Part shown: in pieces, positions 1 to 8,817 of the stretch
Position numbering within the stretch: position 1 is the first letter of the stretch
Layout: every line of letters starts with the position of its first letter
Source of the DNA: Lachnospiraceae bacterium
GTDB taxonomy: Bacteria > Bacillota > Clostridia > Lachnospirales > Lachnospiraceae
Length of the DNA: 48,808 nt
Direction of reading: 5' to 3'
Assembly: GCA_014804245.1 (NCBI GenBank)
Contig: JAAVAE010000026.1
Coordinates: 68,268-117,075, forward strand
Translations under genes and position numbers: made by a program
The notes under the pieces: generated by a model
Databases searched by the model: none
Told to the model about the DNA's origin: nothing
Seen by the model: the letters and a program-made list of their open reading frames with translations, nothing else

Positions 1-87
1 TATATAGAAGATATGAGTTTTTGGACAGACTTGAAAGTGATTTTGAAGACGATTCCGGCGGTGTTTGATAGTGAAGGGGCATATTAA
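1..87 (+). CDS. Priming sugar-phosphate transferase, C-terminal end (partial)
   Basis: Only the last 28 codons are present, because the gene begins before the window. The reading frame ends in a Y-I-E-D-x-S-F-W-x-D-L-K-x-I-L-K-T-I pattern followed by a short tail. This is the typical C-terminus of the bacterial sugar transferase family (WcaJ/RfbP/EpsL type). Such membrane enzymes load the first sugar-1-phosphate onto undecaprenyl phosphate and start exopolysaccharide repeat-unit assembly. Its place just upstream of glycosyltransferases, a polymerase and a flippase fits that role. The catalytic part lies outside the window, so the sugar cannot be told. Confidence 0.75.
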   Translation, partial: YIEDMSFWTDLKVILKTIPAVFDSEGAY

Positions 88-129
88 TAAAACTATAAAA
101 GCTGTTATAAGGGATGGTATGGAGACTAT

Positions 130-1248
130 ATGATAGAGATAGATGGAAAAATATATAAAACGGCAATTGTTCATGATTGGGTGTGCAATTATGGGGGCGC
201 GGACAGGGTACTGGAATGGCTGTTACAGATTATGCCAGATTCACCCATATACATAGGATGCTATATGGAAAATCAGCTTTCACCAATGTTAATGAAGGCT
301 GATTTAAGGCCATCCTCTTTGCAAAGAAGACAAAATCAAAAAAGGGATAATCATCAAAAGTTTTTACCTTTTATGCCAACTGCATTCGAGGAATTTGATT
401 TAAATGAGTATGACATAGTTGTCAGTGACAGTAGCTGTTGTGCAAAAGGAGTCATTACGAATCCCAATACGTTACATATCTGTTACTGTCATACCCCGAT
501 GCGATACGCTTATGAGTTTTATTATGAATATACAAAAAGTATGAATCCTTTGAAGAAAAAGTTAGTTAAATATTTCATGAATTATTTAAGGTTGTGGGAT
601 GTATTGTCAGCGAACAGAGTAGACTATTTTGTTGCTAATTCTGAAAATGTAGCGAATAGAATCCGAAAACATTACGCAAGGGAGTCAGAAGTGATTTATC
701 CGCCGGTGAATATTTCCTATTTCCACCCGCAGGAATCAGAAGCAGATTTTTATCTTTGTGTTTCACGGCTTATCAAGCATAAACGTATAGACTTGGTTGT
801 TGAAGCATTTAACGATTTGGGATTGGAATTATATGTTATAGGCGAAGGAGAGGAACTGAAAAATCTTAAAAAAAAGGCAAGAAATAATGTACATTTGATT
901 GGAAGACAACCGGATAGCGTTGTAAAAGATTATTATAGTAGGTGCAAAGCATTTATTTTTCCTACAGAAGAAGATTTTGGTATTACTCCAGTAGAGGCGC
1001 AGGCAAGCGGAAGACCTGTTATTGCATTTGGCAAGGGAGGAGCTTTAGAAACAGTAATAGATGGTATTACTGGTACTTTTTTTGATACTCAGTCGGTAGA
1101 AAGTTTGATAGATGCGGTTCAGAGGCTGGAAACAATGGACATAAAAAAGGAAAACTGCAGAAAGAATGCAGAGAAGTTTTCTGATGAAATATATTATAAC
1201 AAAATGAAAAATTTTATTGAAGATAAATGGAGAGAGTTTGTGAAATAA
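130..1248 (+). CDS. Glycosyltransferase family 4 (WbaZ-like)
   Basis: The 372-residue protein is a GT-B fold retaining glycosyltransferase. The N-terminal half starts with the A-I-V-H-D-W-x-x-x-Y-G-G-A-D-R-V-L-E pattern (residues 12-29), seen in WbaZ-like mannosyltransferases. The C-terminal nucleotide-sugar domain carries VSRL (211-214), G-E-G (238-240) and the E-x7-E region FPTEEDFGITPVEA (277-290). No signal peptide or membrane segment is visible, so it probably works at the cytoplasmic face on lipid-linked sugars. It is the first complete gene of the polysaccharide locus and lies 17 bases before the next glycosyltransferase. Donor and linkage are not predictable; mannose is a guess from family resemblance. 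Confidence 0.9.
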   Translation: MIEIDGKIYKTAIVHDWVCNYGGADRVLEWLLQIMPDSPIYIGCYMENQLSPMLMKADLRPSSLQRRQNQKRDNHQKFLPFMPTAFEEFDLNEYDIVVSDSSCCAKGVITNPNTLHICYCHTPMRYAYEFYYEYTKSMNPLKKKLVKYFMNYLRLWDVLSANRVDYFVANSENVANRIRKHYARESEVIYPPVNISYFHPQESEADFYLCVSRLIKHKRIDLVVEAFNDLGLELYVIGEGEELKNLKKKARNNVHLIGRQPDSVVKDYYSRCKAFIFPTEEDFGITPVEAQASGRPVIAFGKGGALETVIDGITGTFFDTQSVESLIDAVQRLETMDIKKENCRKNAEKFSDEIYYNKMKNFIEDKWREFVK

Positions 1249-1265
1249 AATAGTGGGAGAAGATA

Positions 1266-2486
1266 GTGGGTTATATGCAGATAGAAAATTTGATTGTTGT
1301 AAGCGATTTTGGATATGTAAATGGCGGAAATTCCAAGGTTGCGATTCAGACGGCGCTTGCAGTAAAAAATGATGGTCTAAATGTATGTTTTTTTTGCGGT
1401 GCAGGACCAACAGATGGCAAGCTTATAGAGAAATCTGTGAAAGTTGTTTGTTTGCAGCAGCAGGATTTTTATGAAGGAGATAGTCGAATTAAGGGCTTTT
1501 TTCAAGGTATTTGGAATATAAGAGCTAAAAAGAAATTCTATTATAGTTATAAAGACTTTGACAAAGATAAAACAGCAGTTCATTTTCACGGTTGGTCAAG
1601 AGTGCTTTCTCCATCAGTTATCTATATAGCTTCGAGAATGGGGTTTAGAATTTTTTTCACACTGCATGACTACAATTTGCTTTGTCCAAACGGTTCTTTG
1701 TTTGTATTTCCTAAAAATGAAGTATGTTGTTATCAGCCCTTATCCGGTAGATGCATATTGTGCAATTGTGATAGAAGAAAATATATACATAAACTATATA
1801 GAATATTAAGATTTTTAAGCCAGAAGTATGCACTTAAAAATATTGGAATGTGCAATTTGATTACGATATCACACCAGAATGATACAATTTGTAAAGAATA
1901 TTATGGTAAAGGTAAGCGGATAAAGCTCATTTATAATCCAACAGATACGGATTTGCCAGCAAGAGTTAAGGTAGAAAATAATGATACTTTCATGTTTATA
2001 GGACGAATCTCAGATGAAAAAGGAATTCGTTTGTTTTGTGAGGCTGTTACAATGGGAGGTTATTCTGGAATTGTATTAGGCGATGGCTATTTAGCAAAGG
2101 AATTAAAAAATAAATATGAGAATATTGCTTTTATGGGATGGTGTAAAAAGGAAGATGTCATAAGATATATTCAGAAAGTAAGAGCTCTGGTTTTTCCAAG
2201 CCTTTGGTATGAAGGAGCACCGCTTGTAATAATGGAAATGATGCAATATGGAATTCCTTGTATTGTATCTGATATATCATCTGCAGTGGAGAAAGTTGAC
2301 GATGGCAGAAATGGATATATTTTCAAAAGTAATGATGTAGGTGCACTTATGCAAGCAATGAACAAAATTATGGAGAATAGGCATTTAGAACAGTTTTCGA
2401 TAAATGCTCAAAATAGCTTTATGCAAAATAGTGTTAGCATGGAAATGTATGCGAATGAGTTGCTGAATTTTATACAATATGAATAA
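1266..2486 (+). CDS. Glycosyltransferase family 4
   Basis: A second GT-B glycosyltransferase (406 residues). The N-terminal domain has the G-G-N-S-K-V-A motif (about 21-27) and an FTLHDYNLLCP stretch (about 137-147) typical of GT4 enzymes. It also has a cluster of cysteines around 155-170 that may form a small metal site. The C-terminal domain shows F-I-G-R-I-S-D-E-K-G and FPSLWYEGAPLVIMEMM, the usual donor-binding E-x7-E region. The annotated start is a GTG placed just behind a GGGAGAAG ribosome site; the in-frame ATG at 1275 is an alternative. It probably adds one sugar of the repeat unit. Specificity is unknown. Confidence 0.88.
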   Translation: MGYMQIENLIVVSDFGYVNGGNSKVAIQTALAVKNDGLNVCFFCGAGPTDGKLIEKSVKVVCLQQQDFYEGDSRIKGFFQGIWNIRAKKKFYYSYKDFDKDKTAVHFHGWSRVLSPSVIYIASRMGFRIFFTLHDYNLLCPNGSLFVFPKNEVCCYQPLSGRCILCNCDRRKYIHKLYRILRFLSQKYALKNIGMCNLITISHQNDTICKEYYGKGKRIKLIYNPTDTDLPARVKVENNDTFMFIGRISDEKGIRLFCEAVTMGGYSGIVLGDGYLAKELKNKYENIAFMGWCKKEDVIRYIQKVRALVFPSLWYEGAPLVIMEMMQYGIPCIVSDISSAVEKVDDGRNGYIFKSNDVGALMQAMNKIMENRHLEQFSINAQNSFMQNSVSMEMYANELLNFIQYE

Positions 2487-2504
2487 GAAGGGACGATATA
2501 ATAT

Positions 2505-3446
2505 ATGATAGTTGCGCAACCTACTAATTTGTTGGCAAATCAGATGTTTACATATACTTCTGTTAAATCCATAGCGTTGGATAAACACCTTGAGTTTAAA
2601 TATGTTAACAAATATGCTTCATATGGCGAGAGAAGATATGGCGATATTGACCAAAGATATGGGCAGAATTTTGACACGATTTTTTCGATTCCGGTAGAAG
2701 AATGTATTCATGAATTGCCTTCAAATATATGTGTTGTCAAAGAAAATCAAACTAAACATGGAAACAAAGTATATCATGCATATCAAAAAGAAATGTTGGA
2801 TATGCATGATAATACTTTGGTGGATGGTTTGCTCGCTTCTCCCAAATATTTTGAACATAGATTAAAAGAGGTTCGGAAATGGTTTCAATTTAAAGCGGAT
2901 ATTGAAGAGTGGGCAAATTACAAAATGAAGAATTTAAGAGAAAAATATCCGGGAAAAAAAATAGTATCCATTCATTTCCGGGTTGGCAAGGATTACAGGG
3001 ATAGCGGTTATTTGCTTAAATATGCTTATTGGAAAGATGCAAGCTTATATATGATGGAACAGTACCATAATAATGTTGTATTCCTTATATTTTATGACAG
3101 ATGGATGAACTACCTGGATAGGTTTACGGCTATATTTCCGCATGAAATTTGTCATGGTTCATTGGCAGAAGATTTGTGCATGATGGCAAGATGCGATGGA
3201 AATATTATATCGAATAGTACCTTTTCAATTTGGGGAAGCATTTTGAATGAAAAATCAGAAATAACGATCAGACCCTCTCTTTATCCAATTCATTCTAATA
3301 TGGTTCAGGAAGATTCATTTTTGGATAGCTGGCACGTAATGAAGGCGGAGAGAAGTTTAATATCAGGATTTTTAGGGAAGCTGCATTATGGGGGTATTAA
3401 AAGGCGAGGAGTTAATTTTCTGTATAAGCTACGAAACATAAAGTGA
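2505..3446 (+). CDS. GT11 alpha-1,2-fucosyltransferase (H-antigen type)
   Basis: The 313-residue protein resembles family GT11 alpha-1,2-fucosyltransferases, which move fucose from GDP-fucose onto the 2-position of a terminal galactose. The N-terminal A-N-Q-M-F-T-Y (11-17) corresponds to the family G-N-Q-M-F-Q-Y. HFRVGKDY (157-164) corresponds to the GDP-fucose-binding H-x-R-R-G-D-Y motif, here with a one-residue insertion. VFLIFYDRWMNYL (192-204) matches the family F-S-D-D region, and SNSTFSIWGSIL (236-247) matches the conserved S-N-S-T-F-S-x-W block. Several glycines normal at the N-terminus are missing, so it is a divergent member. The next gene is a GT6 enzyme, which uses exactly this kind of fucosylated acceptor. 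Confidence 0.8.
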   Translation: MIVAQPTNLLANQMFTYTSVKSIALDKHLEFKYVNKYASYGERRYGDIDQRYGQNFDTIFSIPVEECIHELPSNICVVKENQTKHGNKVYHAYQKEMLDMHDNTLVDGLLASPKYFEHRLKEVRKWFQFKADIEEWANYKMKNLREKYPGKKIVSIHFRVGKDYRDSGYLLKYAYWKDASLYMMEQYHNNVVFLIFYDRWMNYLDRFTAIFPHEICHGSLAEDLCMMARCDGNIISNSTFSIWGSILNEKSEITIRPSLYPIHSNMVQEDSFLDSWHVMKAERSLISGFLGKLHYGGIKRRGVNFLYKLRNIK

Positions 3447-3471
3447 AATGTAGCATGGATATGAGGTCATA

Positions 3472-4296
3472 ATGGAAAATACAAAAATTGCAATTTTATA
3501 TATATGTACTGGTCAGTATACGGTATTTTGGGAAGAATTTTATAAATCTTTTCAGGAGCATTTCCTTCCAAATTGTAGGAAGGAATATTATGTTTTTACG
3601 GATAAGGATGATTTATGTGAGAAGGAGAATGTACATTTGACACATATAGACCATCTTGACTGGCCATATAATACATTGCTGCGATTTGAATTTTTTCTTA
3701 AAGTCAAAACGGAATTGGAGAAGTCTGATTATATTTATTTTTTTAATGCCAATATGAAGTGCAATAAGGTGATTTTTGAGCAGGAATTTTTGCCGGATAT
3801 TGCGAAAGGTGAAAAACTGGTTGCTGCGATACATCCATTATATGTAAATGTAAGAAGCAGACACTGCCCCTTTGAACGAGACGAAAGATCACTGGCATAT
3901 GTACCATATACAAGTGAAAGCAAATATATTATGGGAAGTCTTAGTGGAGGCGAAAAAGAAGCGTATTTATCATTGATTTTGGAACTTGCATTTAATGTAC
4001 AGAAAGATTTGCAGAATGGTTTCATTGCAAAGGTTCATGATGAATCCCATTTAAATGCATATGTTACAAAGCATTCTGAATATCAGGTTAAATATTTATC
4101 ACCATCATATATTTATCCGATGGAATTAAGGCCAGCCTATCAGGCATATATTTTGATGTTGGATAAAAAGTTGTATTTTGATGTGTATAAATTTAAAAAA
4201 TGTAAGAAGAAAAGTTTATTGATAAGAGCCATTAATAAAATAATACGGTATTTGCATGAAGATTTAGAATACATTGTATTTCTGCCAAATAGATGA
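3472..4296 (+). CDS. GT6 glycosyltransferase (ABO blood-group transferase family)
   Basis: The 274-residue protein matches family GT6, whose members include the human ABO transferases, mammalian alpha-1,3-galactosyltransferase and bacterial BoGT6a-like enzymes. ILYICTG (8-14), EYYVFTD (38-44) and W-P-x-N-T-L-x-R-F (64-72) are family blocks. FFNAN (90-94) replaces the animal metal-binding DxD with NxN, as known for bacterial GT6 enzymes that act without metal. YIMGSLSGG (152-160) matches the YYMGAFFGG donor region of human ABO enzymes, and HDESHLN (189-195) is the acceptor/catalytic block. It has no membrane anchor, unlike animal homologues. The Ser at the position equal to human 268, where A enzymes have Gly and B enzymes Ala, hints at UDP-Gal, but this is inference. 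Confidence 0.88.
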   Translation: MENTKIAILYICTGQYTVFWEEFYKSFQEHFLPNCRKEYYVFTDKDDLCEKENVHLTHIDHLDWPYNTLLRFEFFLKVKTELEKSDYIYFFNANMKCNKVIFEQEFLPDIAKGEKLVAAIHPLYVNVRSRHCPFERDERSLAYVPYTSESKYIMGSLSGGEKEAYLSLILELAFNVQKDLQNGFIAKVHDESHLNAYVTKHSEYQVKYLSPSYIYPMELRPAYQAYILMLDKKLYFDVYKFKKCKKKSLLIRAINKIIRYLHEDLEYIVFLPNR

Positions 4297-4309
4297 TGAG
4301 GAAAACAAT

Positions 4310-5425
4310 ATGGTTTATTTAGTGCTCTTGCTTTCGATTATTTTATTTCAGATTTTACCTGGAAAAAATATATATTTACATATTGAATCTAAGATGATAG
4401 TAGTGTCAACGAAACGCTTAACCGCGATTTTAACTGCAATAGAGCTAATATTCGTCACAATTTTTAGAAAAAAAACGGTAGGTGCAGACTTAAGTATGTA
4501 TACCAGACTGTTTGAAGCGATTAATAAGTATTCGTGGAGAAGTTTACTGGATAGTAAGTTTGAGCCGGGCTATATGTTCTTTTCTAAGCTTGTACGATGT
4601 TTTAGCGACAATGCACAGGTATTTATTGTTGTCACAGGAATGATAACAGTTGGCTTTTATTTATTAGAAATATTTCGTAAATCTTACAATCCTCTTCTAA
4701 TGATGTATCTGTCATTGACTTATGGCTTCTTTTTCTTTCAATATTCCATGATAAGACAAGTCATTGCAATGACGCTGTTTATGATTGCTGTGGATAAATT
4801 AGGAAAGAAGAAATGGCTGGAATATATTATTATTGTCCTAGTGGCTTCAACATTCCATGCATCTGTAAGTGTATGTCTGCCGCTGGTGTTTATTGTGTTT
4901 TTTCCATGGACGGATCATACGTTAAATTTAATATGGATGGTAGAAATAATAGCGAGTGTTACGTTAAGGGGAATATTGGAGATAATTGTACGTTATATAC
5001 CTAGATATGCATATATATTGAGTGAAAATACCAGTTATAAGGTTGGATATATGGCAAGAATTGCAATTATATGTGGTTTGTATTTAGCCAGCGTATTCTT
5101 CTGTAAAGTGGGATGGCAGGGGAATAAAATGTTTATAAAGAAAGAAGATGACAAGAAGAGTAATTTCGTGCTGATTCTTGGCAGCATAGGAATGATGCTT
5201 ATGCCTATGATTAATTATTTTGAGTCGGCACAAAGAATGACTTATTATTTTATCCCATATGTTTTTTGGTGTGTAGATCTGGCTGTAAATAGAAGTAAAT
5301 GGATGAAACGTATGTTGCCTGCTATATATATTTTACTTGGAATTTATTATTTGCTTTGTTTTACAGGATTTACTTCTGTGCATGATGCGTTTGGCACAAA
5401 TAATTATTTGTTTTTCTGGCAATAA
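4310..5425 (+). CDS. EpsG-family polysaccharide polymerase (Wzy-like)
   Basis: A hydrophobic protein of about 371 residues with roughly 9-11 membrane segments. Features of the EpsG family are visible: a long first cytoplasmic region with G-A-D-L-x-x-Y, an S-M-I-R-Q motif (about residue 145) and F-H-A-S (about 182). EpsG-type proteins polymerise lipid-linked repeat units on the outer face of the membrane. The start at 4310 is preferred over an in-frame ATG at 4274, because a GATGAGGA ribosome site sits 6-7 bases before it and the upstream codon would overlap the GT6 gene. It is the only polymerase candidate in the visible part of the locus. Confidence 0.85.
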   Translation: MVYLVLLLSIILFQILPGKNIYLHIESKMIVVSTKRLTAILTAIELIFVTIFRKKTVGADLSMYTRLFEAINKYSWRSLLDSKFEPGYMFFSKLVRCFSDNAQVFIVVTGMITVGFYLLEIFRKSYNPLLMMYLSLTYGFFFFQYSMIRQVIAMTLFMIAVDKLGKKKWLEYIIIVLVASTFHASVSVCLPLVFIVFFPWTDHTLNLIWMVEIIASVTLRGILEIIVRYIPRYAYILSENTSYKVGYMARIAIICGLYLASVFFCKVGWQGNKMFIKKEDDKKSNFVLILGSIGMMLMPMINYFESAQRMTYYFIPYVFWCVDLAVNRSKWMKRMLPAIYILLGIYYLLCFTGFTSVHDAFGTNNYLFFWQ

Positions 5426-5531
5426 GCCTTTAACAGGAGAAGGGGAAGATAAACAATAATCTGCGTTGTGTTTATCTTATGCAAAGAAAAATGAGATGAT
5501 TATGAGTTCTTATAGAAGGAATTACAAATAT

Positions 5532-6932
5532 ATGAAGAAATATGTTCAATTACTAAAAAATACAGGATTGTTCGCGATTTCTAATATAGCAACAAAATTT
5601 ATTCAGTTTGCATTTTTGCCATTATATACTGCTTACTTAACAACAGCCGATTATGCAATCGTAGATATGTCATTTGTTATACAATCTCTTTTTTGGCCGA
5701 TATTATCGCTTTCACTTACTGATGCCTTATTACGGTTTGCAATGGATCAAGAGTATGATACAAAAAAGGTGTTTACTACTTGCAGTGTGTTAATGCTACC
5801 AGGATTTGCCATTAGTGTATATATTTTTTCATTTGTAAACATAAATGATACTTTATTTTTATATAGGAAATATTTCCTTACTTATTATCTGGTAATTTCA
5901 ATAAATTCATATTTTTCAATATTTGCAAGGGCTATTAATAAAATAAAATTGGTGGTTATTAATTCTGTTCTATCTAGTCTGATGATAGCGGTGTTAAATA
6001 TAGTGTTTCTTCTGGTTCTTAATCTTGGCGTTGAAGGGTATTTCTATTCCTTAATTTTGGGAAATCTTGTAACAGCGTTAGTCTACTTCTATTACGGAAA
6101 ATATTTTTTATTCTTAATCAAAAGATTTTGGAATAAAAATCTCGTAAAGGAATTGTTGGTATATTCTATTCCGCTTATACCCAATTCTGTTTTTTGGTGG
6201 GTTAATTCAAGTTTGGACAAATTTTGTCTAACGACTATGGTTGGATTAAGTGAAGTTGGACTATATGCTGTTTCAGGGAAAATTTCATCGATGTTAAATA
6301 TAGTGACATCCATATTTAGTCAGGCGTGGAGCATATCTGTAATTAAGGAGTATAAAGATAGTGGTTCAGATAAATTTTTCACAATTATTTTCAACATTTT
6401 TAATATTTTAATTTTATTTATGTCATTTGTAGTTATCATATCAATTAAGCTCTTGGCGAAAGTATTATTTTCCAATGAATTTTATCTTGCTTGGAAATAT
6501 GTTCCGTATTTAGTAATTGCATTTTATTTTAATGCTCTAAATGTATATTTTGGATCAATTTTTACAGCGTATAAAAAAACAAATCTAATTTTTTGGACCA
6601 CGGGAGCAGGAGCAATCATCAATTTGTTTTTAAACGTATTAATGATCAAATCAATGGGAACCTTGGGAGCTGCAATTGCAACGATTATAAGCAATATGAT
6701 AGTATATATAGCACGTATAATTTTTGTTAGGAGATATGTGACAATAAGGAGTTCAGCTATAAGTAATTGCATTTTACCAATACTATTGATGATTTTATCA
6801 ATGTCAATGGTCAGTGAAATATCATTTTACATCTCGGCGATTATTTTTGGTGTAGCAATATTCATGATTGCTTATGAGGTAGTTGTTAGATTATTGATTC
6901 CATTTAAAAGAATAAGAAGGGAAGCAATATAG
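5532..6932 (+). CDS. Lipid-linked oligosaccharide flippase (Wzx/RfbX-like)
   Basis: A very hydrophobic protein of about 466 residues with 12-14 predicted membrane helices. It has the N-terminal pattern K-N-T-x-L-F-A-I-S-N-I-x-x-K-x-I-Q-F of polysaccharide biosynthesis (Polysacc_synt/MurJ-MATE-like) exporters. It would move undecaprenyl-linked repeat units across the membrane for polymerisation by the EpsG-like protein. The start is uncertain: ATG 5532 has an AGAAGGA site 11 bases upstream and gives the usual family N-terminus. ATG 5496, ATG 5502 and TTG 5466 are in frame. Base composition is strongly AT-rich, like the rest of the locus. Confidence 0.85.
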   Translation: MKKYVQLLKNTGLFAISNIATKFIQFAFLPLYTAYLTTADYAIVDMSFVIQSLFWPILSLSLTDALLRFAMDQEYDTKKVFTTCSVLMLPGFAISVYIFSFVNINDTLFLYRKYFLTYYLVISINSYFSIFARAINKIKLVVINSVLSSLMIAVLNIVFLLVLNLGVEGYFYSLILGNLVTALVYFYYGKYFLFLIKRFWNKNLVKELLVYSIPLIPNSVFWWVNSSLDKFCLTTMVGLSEVGLYAVSGKISSMLNIVTSIFSQAWSISVIKEYKDSGSDKFFTIIFNIFNILILFMSFVVIISIKLLAKVLFSNEFYLAWKYVPYLVIAFYFNALNVYFGSIFTAYKKTNLIFWTTGAGAIINLFLNVLMIKSMGTLGAAIATIISNMIVYIARIIFVRRYVTIRSSAISNCILPILLMILSMSMVSEISFYISAIIFGVAIFMIAYEVVVRLLIPFKRIRREAI

Positions 6933-7021
6933 ATGATAAATTAAAAAGCATTACATATCATTTTATATAAAATAATAAAGGGAAGGAATATGTGATTTTA
7001 TAAAATACCATATATGTTCAA

Positions 7022-8236
7022 ATGAAAATTATAATTACAAATGTTTATTGTTATCAAAATAAAGGTGATTCTGGGATAATTTTATCAATGATTGAAAATT
7101 TGCAAAAAATTTTTGATAATCCCGAGATAAAGCTGGTTAGTTTATATCCTAATGAAGATATGGGAAAGTATGGTAAAAATGTAGAAGTTTTAAGTCCGAT
7201 AATGTGGAATAATGGGGCTGTTAATAAGTACATTTTGGCGCTTAGAAATATAATGAAGCTTCTGATGAAGTGGGTTCAATATTCCATGGGGATTTTCATA
7301 TCTGAAACTGAGAAAGAGATTGCTTCGGCTGATTTAATTGTAAGTTGTGGCGGGGGCTATATGCAGTCAAGAGATATTAAGAAATTGGTAATGTGTTTTA
7401 GCTATCATTATATTCAATTACTTTGCGCAAAGAAAAGTAAAAGAAAATATGTGATTTTTGCACAAAGCATTGGACCATTTGATTTTATTTCAGCAAAAGT
7501 AGTTAGAGAAATTTTGCAAGAGGCCAGTTTGACTTTAGCAAGAGAATGTTACTCATATGAGTATGTTCAAAAAAAATTTAGATTGAAAAATCTACATTTA
7601 ACTGCCGATACGGCTTTTCTACTGAAGGCTCAAAAAAATTCCTATGAATTTGATAATGACAAAAAAAGGATAGGAATTACGGTTAGAAATTGGATATATC
7701 CAAATTCAAAAAACAAAGATAAAATGAACGAAAGATATATTAATGCATTTGCTCATTTTATTAATGTTTTAGTTGCACAATATGATATGCATGTATATAT
7801 AATGCCACAGTGTACAAGTTTTGGATTGGATAACGATTTGATAATCTCACAGTGCATATATGAAGAGGTAGAAAACCATGAACTATGTACTGTTATAGAA
7901 CAAGATTTTACACCGTATGAATTAAAACATATTTATTCTAAAATGGACTATTTTATAGGCACGCGTATGCATTCGAACATATTTTCACTAGCAGAATATG
8001 TACCTTGTATTGCGATTTCTTATGAGCATAAGACAGATGGTATTATGGAGTCAGTTGGACTTAAAGATTATGTAATAAATATTAATGATATTAGTTATGA
8101 AGTGCTGATTGAAAAGTTTAATGCACTTATAGAGGATAAAGAAATTAGCTTGAAACTTAAAGATTCTGTAGATAGAGTTAAAATTTTTGCAAAGAAGAAC
8201 TATGAATTAATAAAAGATATAGCAGATGAAGGGTAA
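7022..8236 (+). CDS. Polysaccharide pyruvyltransferase family protein
   Basis: The 404-residue protein belongs to the polysaccharide pyruvyltransferase family (WcaK/CsaB type). The N-terminal N-x-x-x-Y-Q-N-K-G-D-S-G region (7-18), the SCGGGYMQS block near residue 110, QSIGPF near 157 and the C-terminal G-T-R-M-H-S-N block (about 313-319) are the family signatures. Such enzymes transfer pyruvate from phosphoenolpyruvate to a sugar as a ketal and add negative charge to the polymer. It closes the visible part of the locus. After it the sequence changes to insertion-element debris. The in-frame start ATG has only a weak ribosome site. Confidence 0.85.
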   Translation: MKIIITNVYCYQNKGDSGIILSMIENLQKIFDNPEIKLVSLYPNEDMGKYGKNVEVLSPIMWNNGAVNKYILALRNIMKLLMKWVQYSMGIFISETEKEIASADLIVSCGGGYMQSRDIKKLVMCFSYHYIQLLCAKKSKRKYVIFAQSIGPFDFISAKVVREILQEASLTLARECYSYEYVQKKFRLKNLHLTADTAFLLKAQKNSYEFDNDKKRIGITVRNWIYPNSKNKDKMNERYINAFAHFINVLVAQYDMHVYIMPQCTSFGLDNDLIISQCIYEEVENHELCTVIEQDFTPYELKHIYSKMDYFIGTRMHSNIFSLAEYVPCIAISYEHKTDGIMESVGLKDYVININDISYEVLIEKFNALIEDKEISLKLKDSVDRVKIFAKKNYELIKDIADEG

Positions 8237-8262
8237 GCGCAGAATAGCAGGGTATACTTTGC

Positions 8263-8287
8263 GAAAAAATCCGGGGGTCCTCGGATT
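8263..8287 (-). terminator. Terminator-like hairpin, minus orientation
   Basis: AATCCG at 8269-8274 pairs with CGGATT at 8282-8287, with further G-C pairs inside. The A-run at 8264-8269 becomes a T-run directly after the stem when read on the minus strand. So it looks like an intrinsic terminator for leftward transcription. The only leftward gene trace nearby is the Rpn-like remnant at 8579-8806. Read on the plus strand it has no T-run and would stop the polysaccharide operon only weakly. Confidence 0.4.
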
Positions 8288-8441
8288 CTCAGCATAATTA
8301 TGATTTATTTGCACAGCGCCTCTGAACTTCTGATAACGTATAATAGATTTCGCAAATTAATTTCATAAAAATAGACATAGTCTATAGTCGTTTGGTAGAA
8401 TTAAGTCACCACAACAAAACCTACTAAAGGAGGCATAAACC

Positions 8442-8525
8442 ATGTCTGATAACATTAGACAACTAAACGAAGACTTAATAAAGGATAGTGTCAAGATTTT
8501 TTTCAGGGAGGCTGTAATTTCCTGA
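8442..8525 (+). pseudogene. IS256-family transposase, 5' stub
   Basis: A perfect AAAGGAGG ribosome site (8426-8432) precedes an ATG and about 18 codons reading M-S-D-N-I-x-Q-L-N-E-D-L-I-K. This is the usual N-terminus of clostridial IS256 (Mutator) transposases, which are normally about 400 residues long. The match stops after roughly codon 18 and the frame closes at a TGA after 27 residues. The rest of the element is missing. Just upstream, ATAGAC-ATA-GTCTAT (8371-8385) is a perfect short palindrome that may have belonged to the element's promoter region. A remnant only. Confidence 0.65.
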
Positions 8526-8578
8526 TAGATGGGACAAAGAATGGAAAAGCTTCAAGCAGTGATGCAATCGTTTCGACA

Positions 8579-8806
8579 TCAGTAACGCTTAACTCTGGGG
8601 CTCTTTTCCATGAGGATAATGCAGTATATTTTGTAGATGTTCTGGAAGGAAAAGAAGATTCCTTGTTCTGCTTTGATTTGTGCGTACTGGCGCATGGTAA
8701 TATCTGAAGCATAACAATCAGCTCTTGCCAGTGGAAAATTGTAACCAATCTTCTGCATTTCTACATTTGCATAAGAACCGTCATCAAGCTTGATGAGGAT
8801 ATCCAT
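8579..8806 (-). pseudogene. Rpn-like nuclease/putative transposase, fragment
   Basis: On the minus strand a 75-codon frame reads M-D-I-L-I-K-L-D-D-G-S-Y-A-N-V-E-M-Q-K-I-G-type sequence, then a R-Q-Y block and I-I-L-M-E-K-S. This matches the central part of PD-(D/E)XK Rpn-family proteins, including the catalytic E-x-Q (E-M-Q). The N-terminus and the whole C-terminal half are gone, and the frame runs out shortly after M-E-K-S. The fragment abuts the IS256 stub on one side and the radical SAM fragment on the other. Not functional as it stands. Confidence 0.6.
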
Positions 8807-8817
8807 GACGACGAAGC

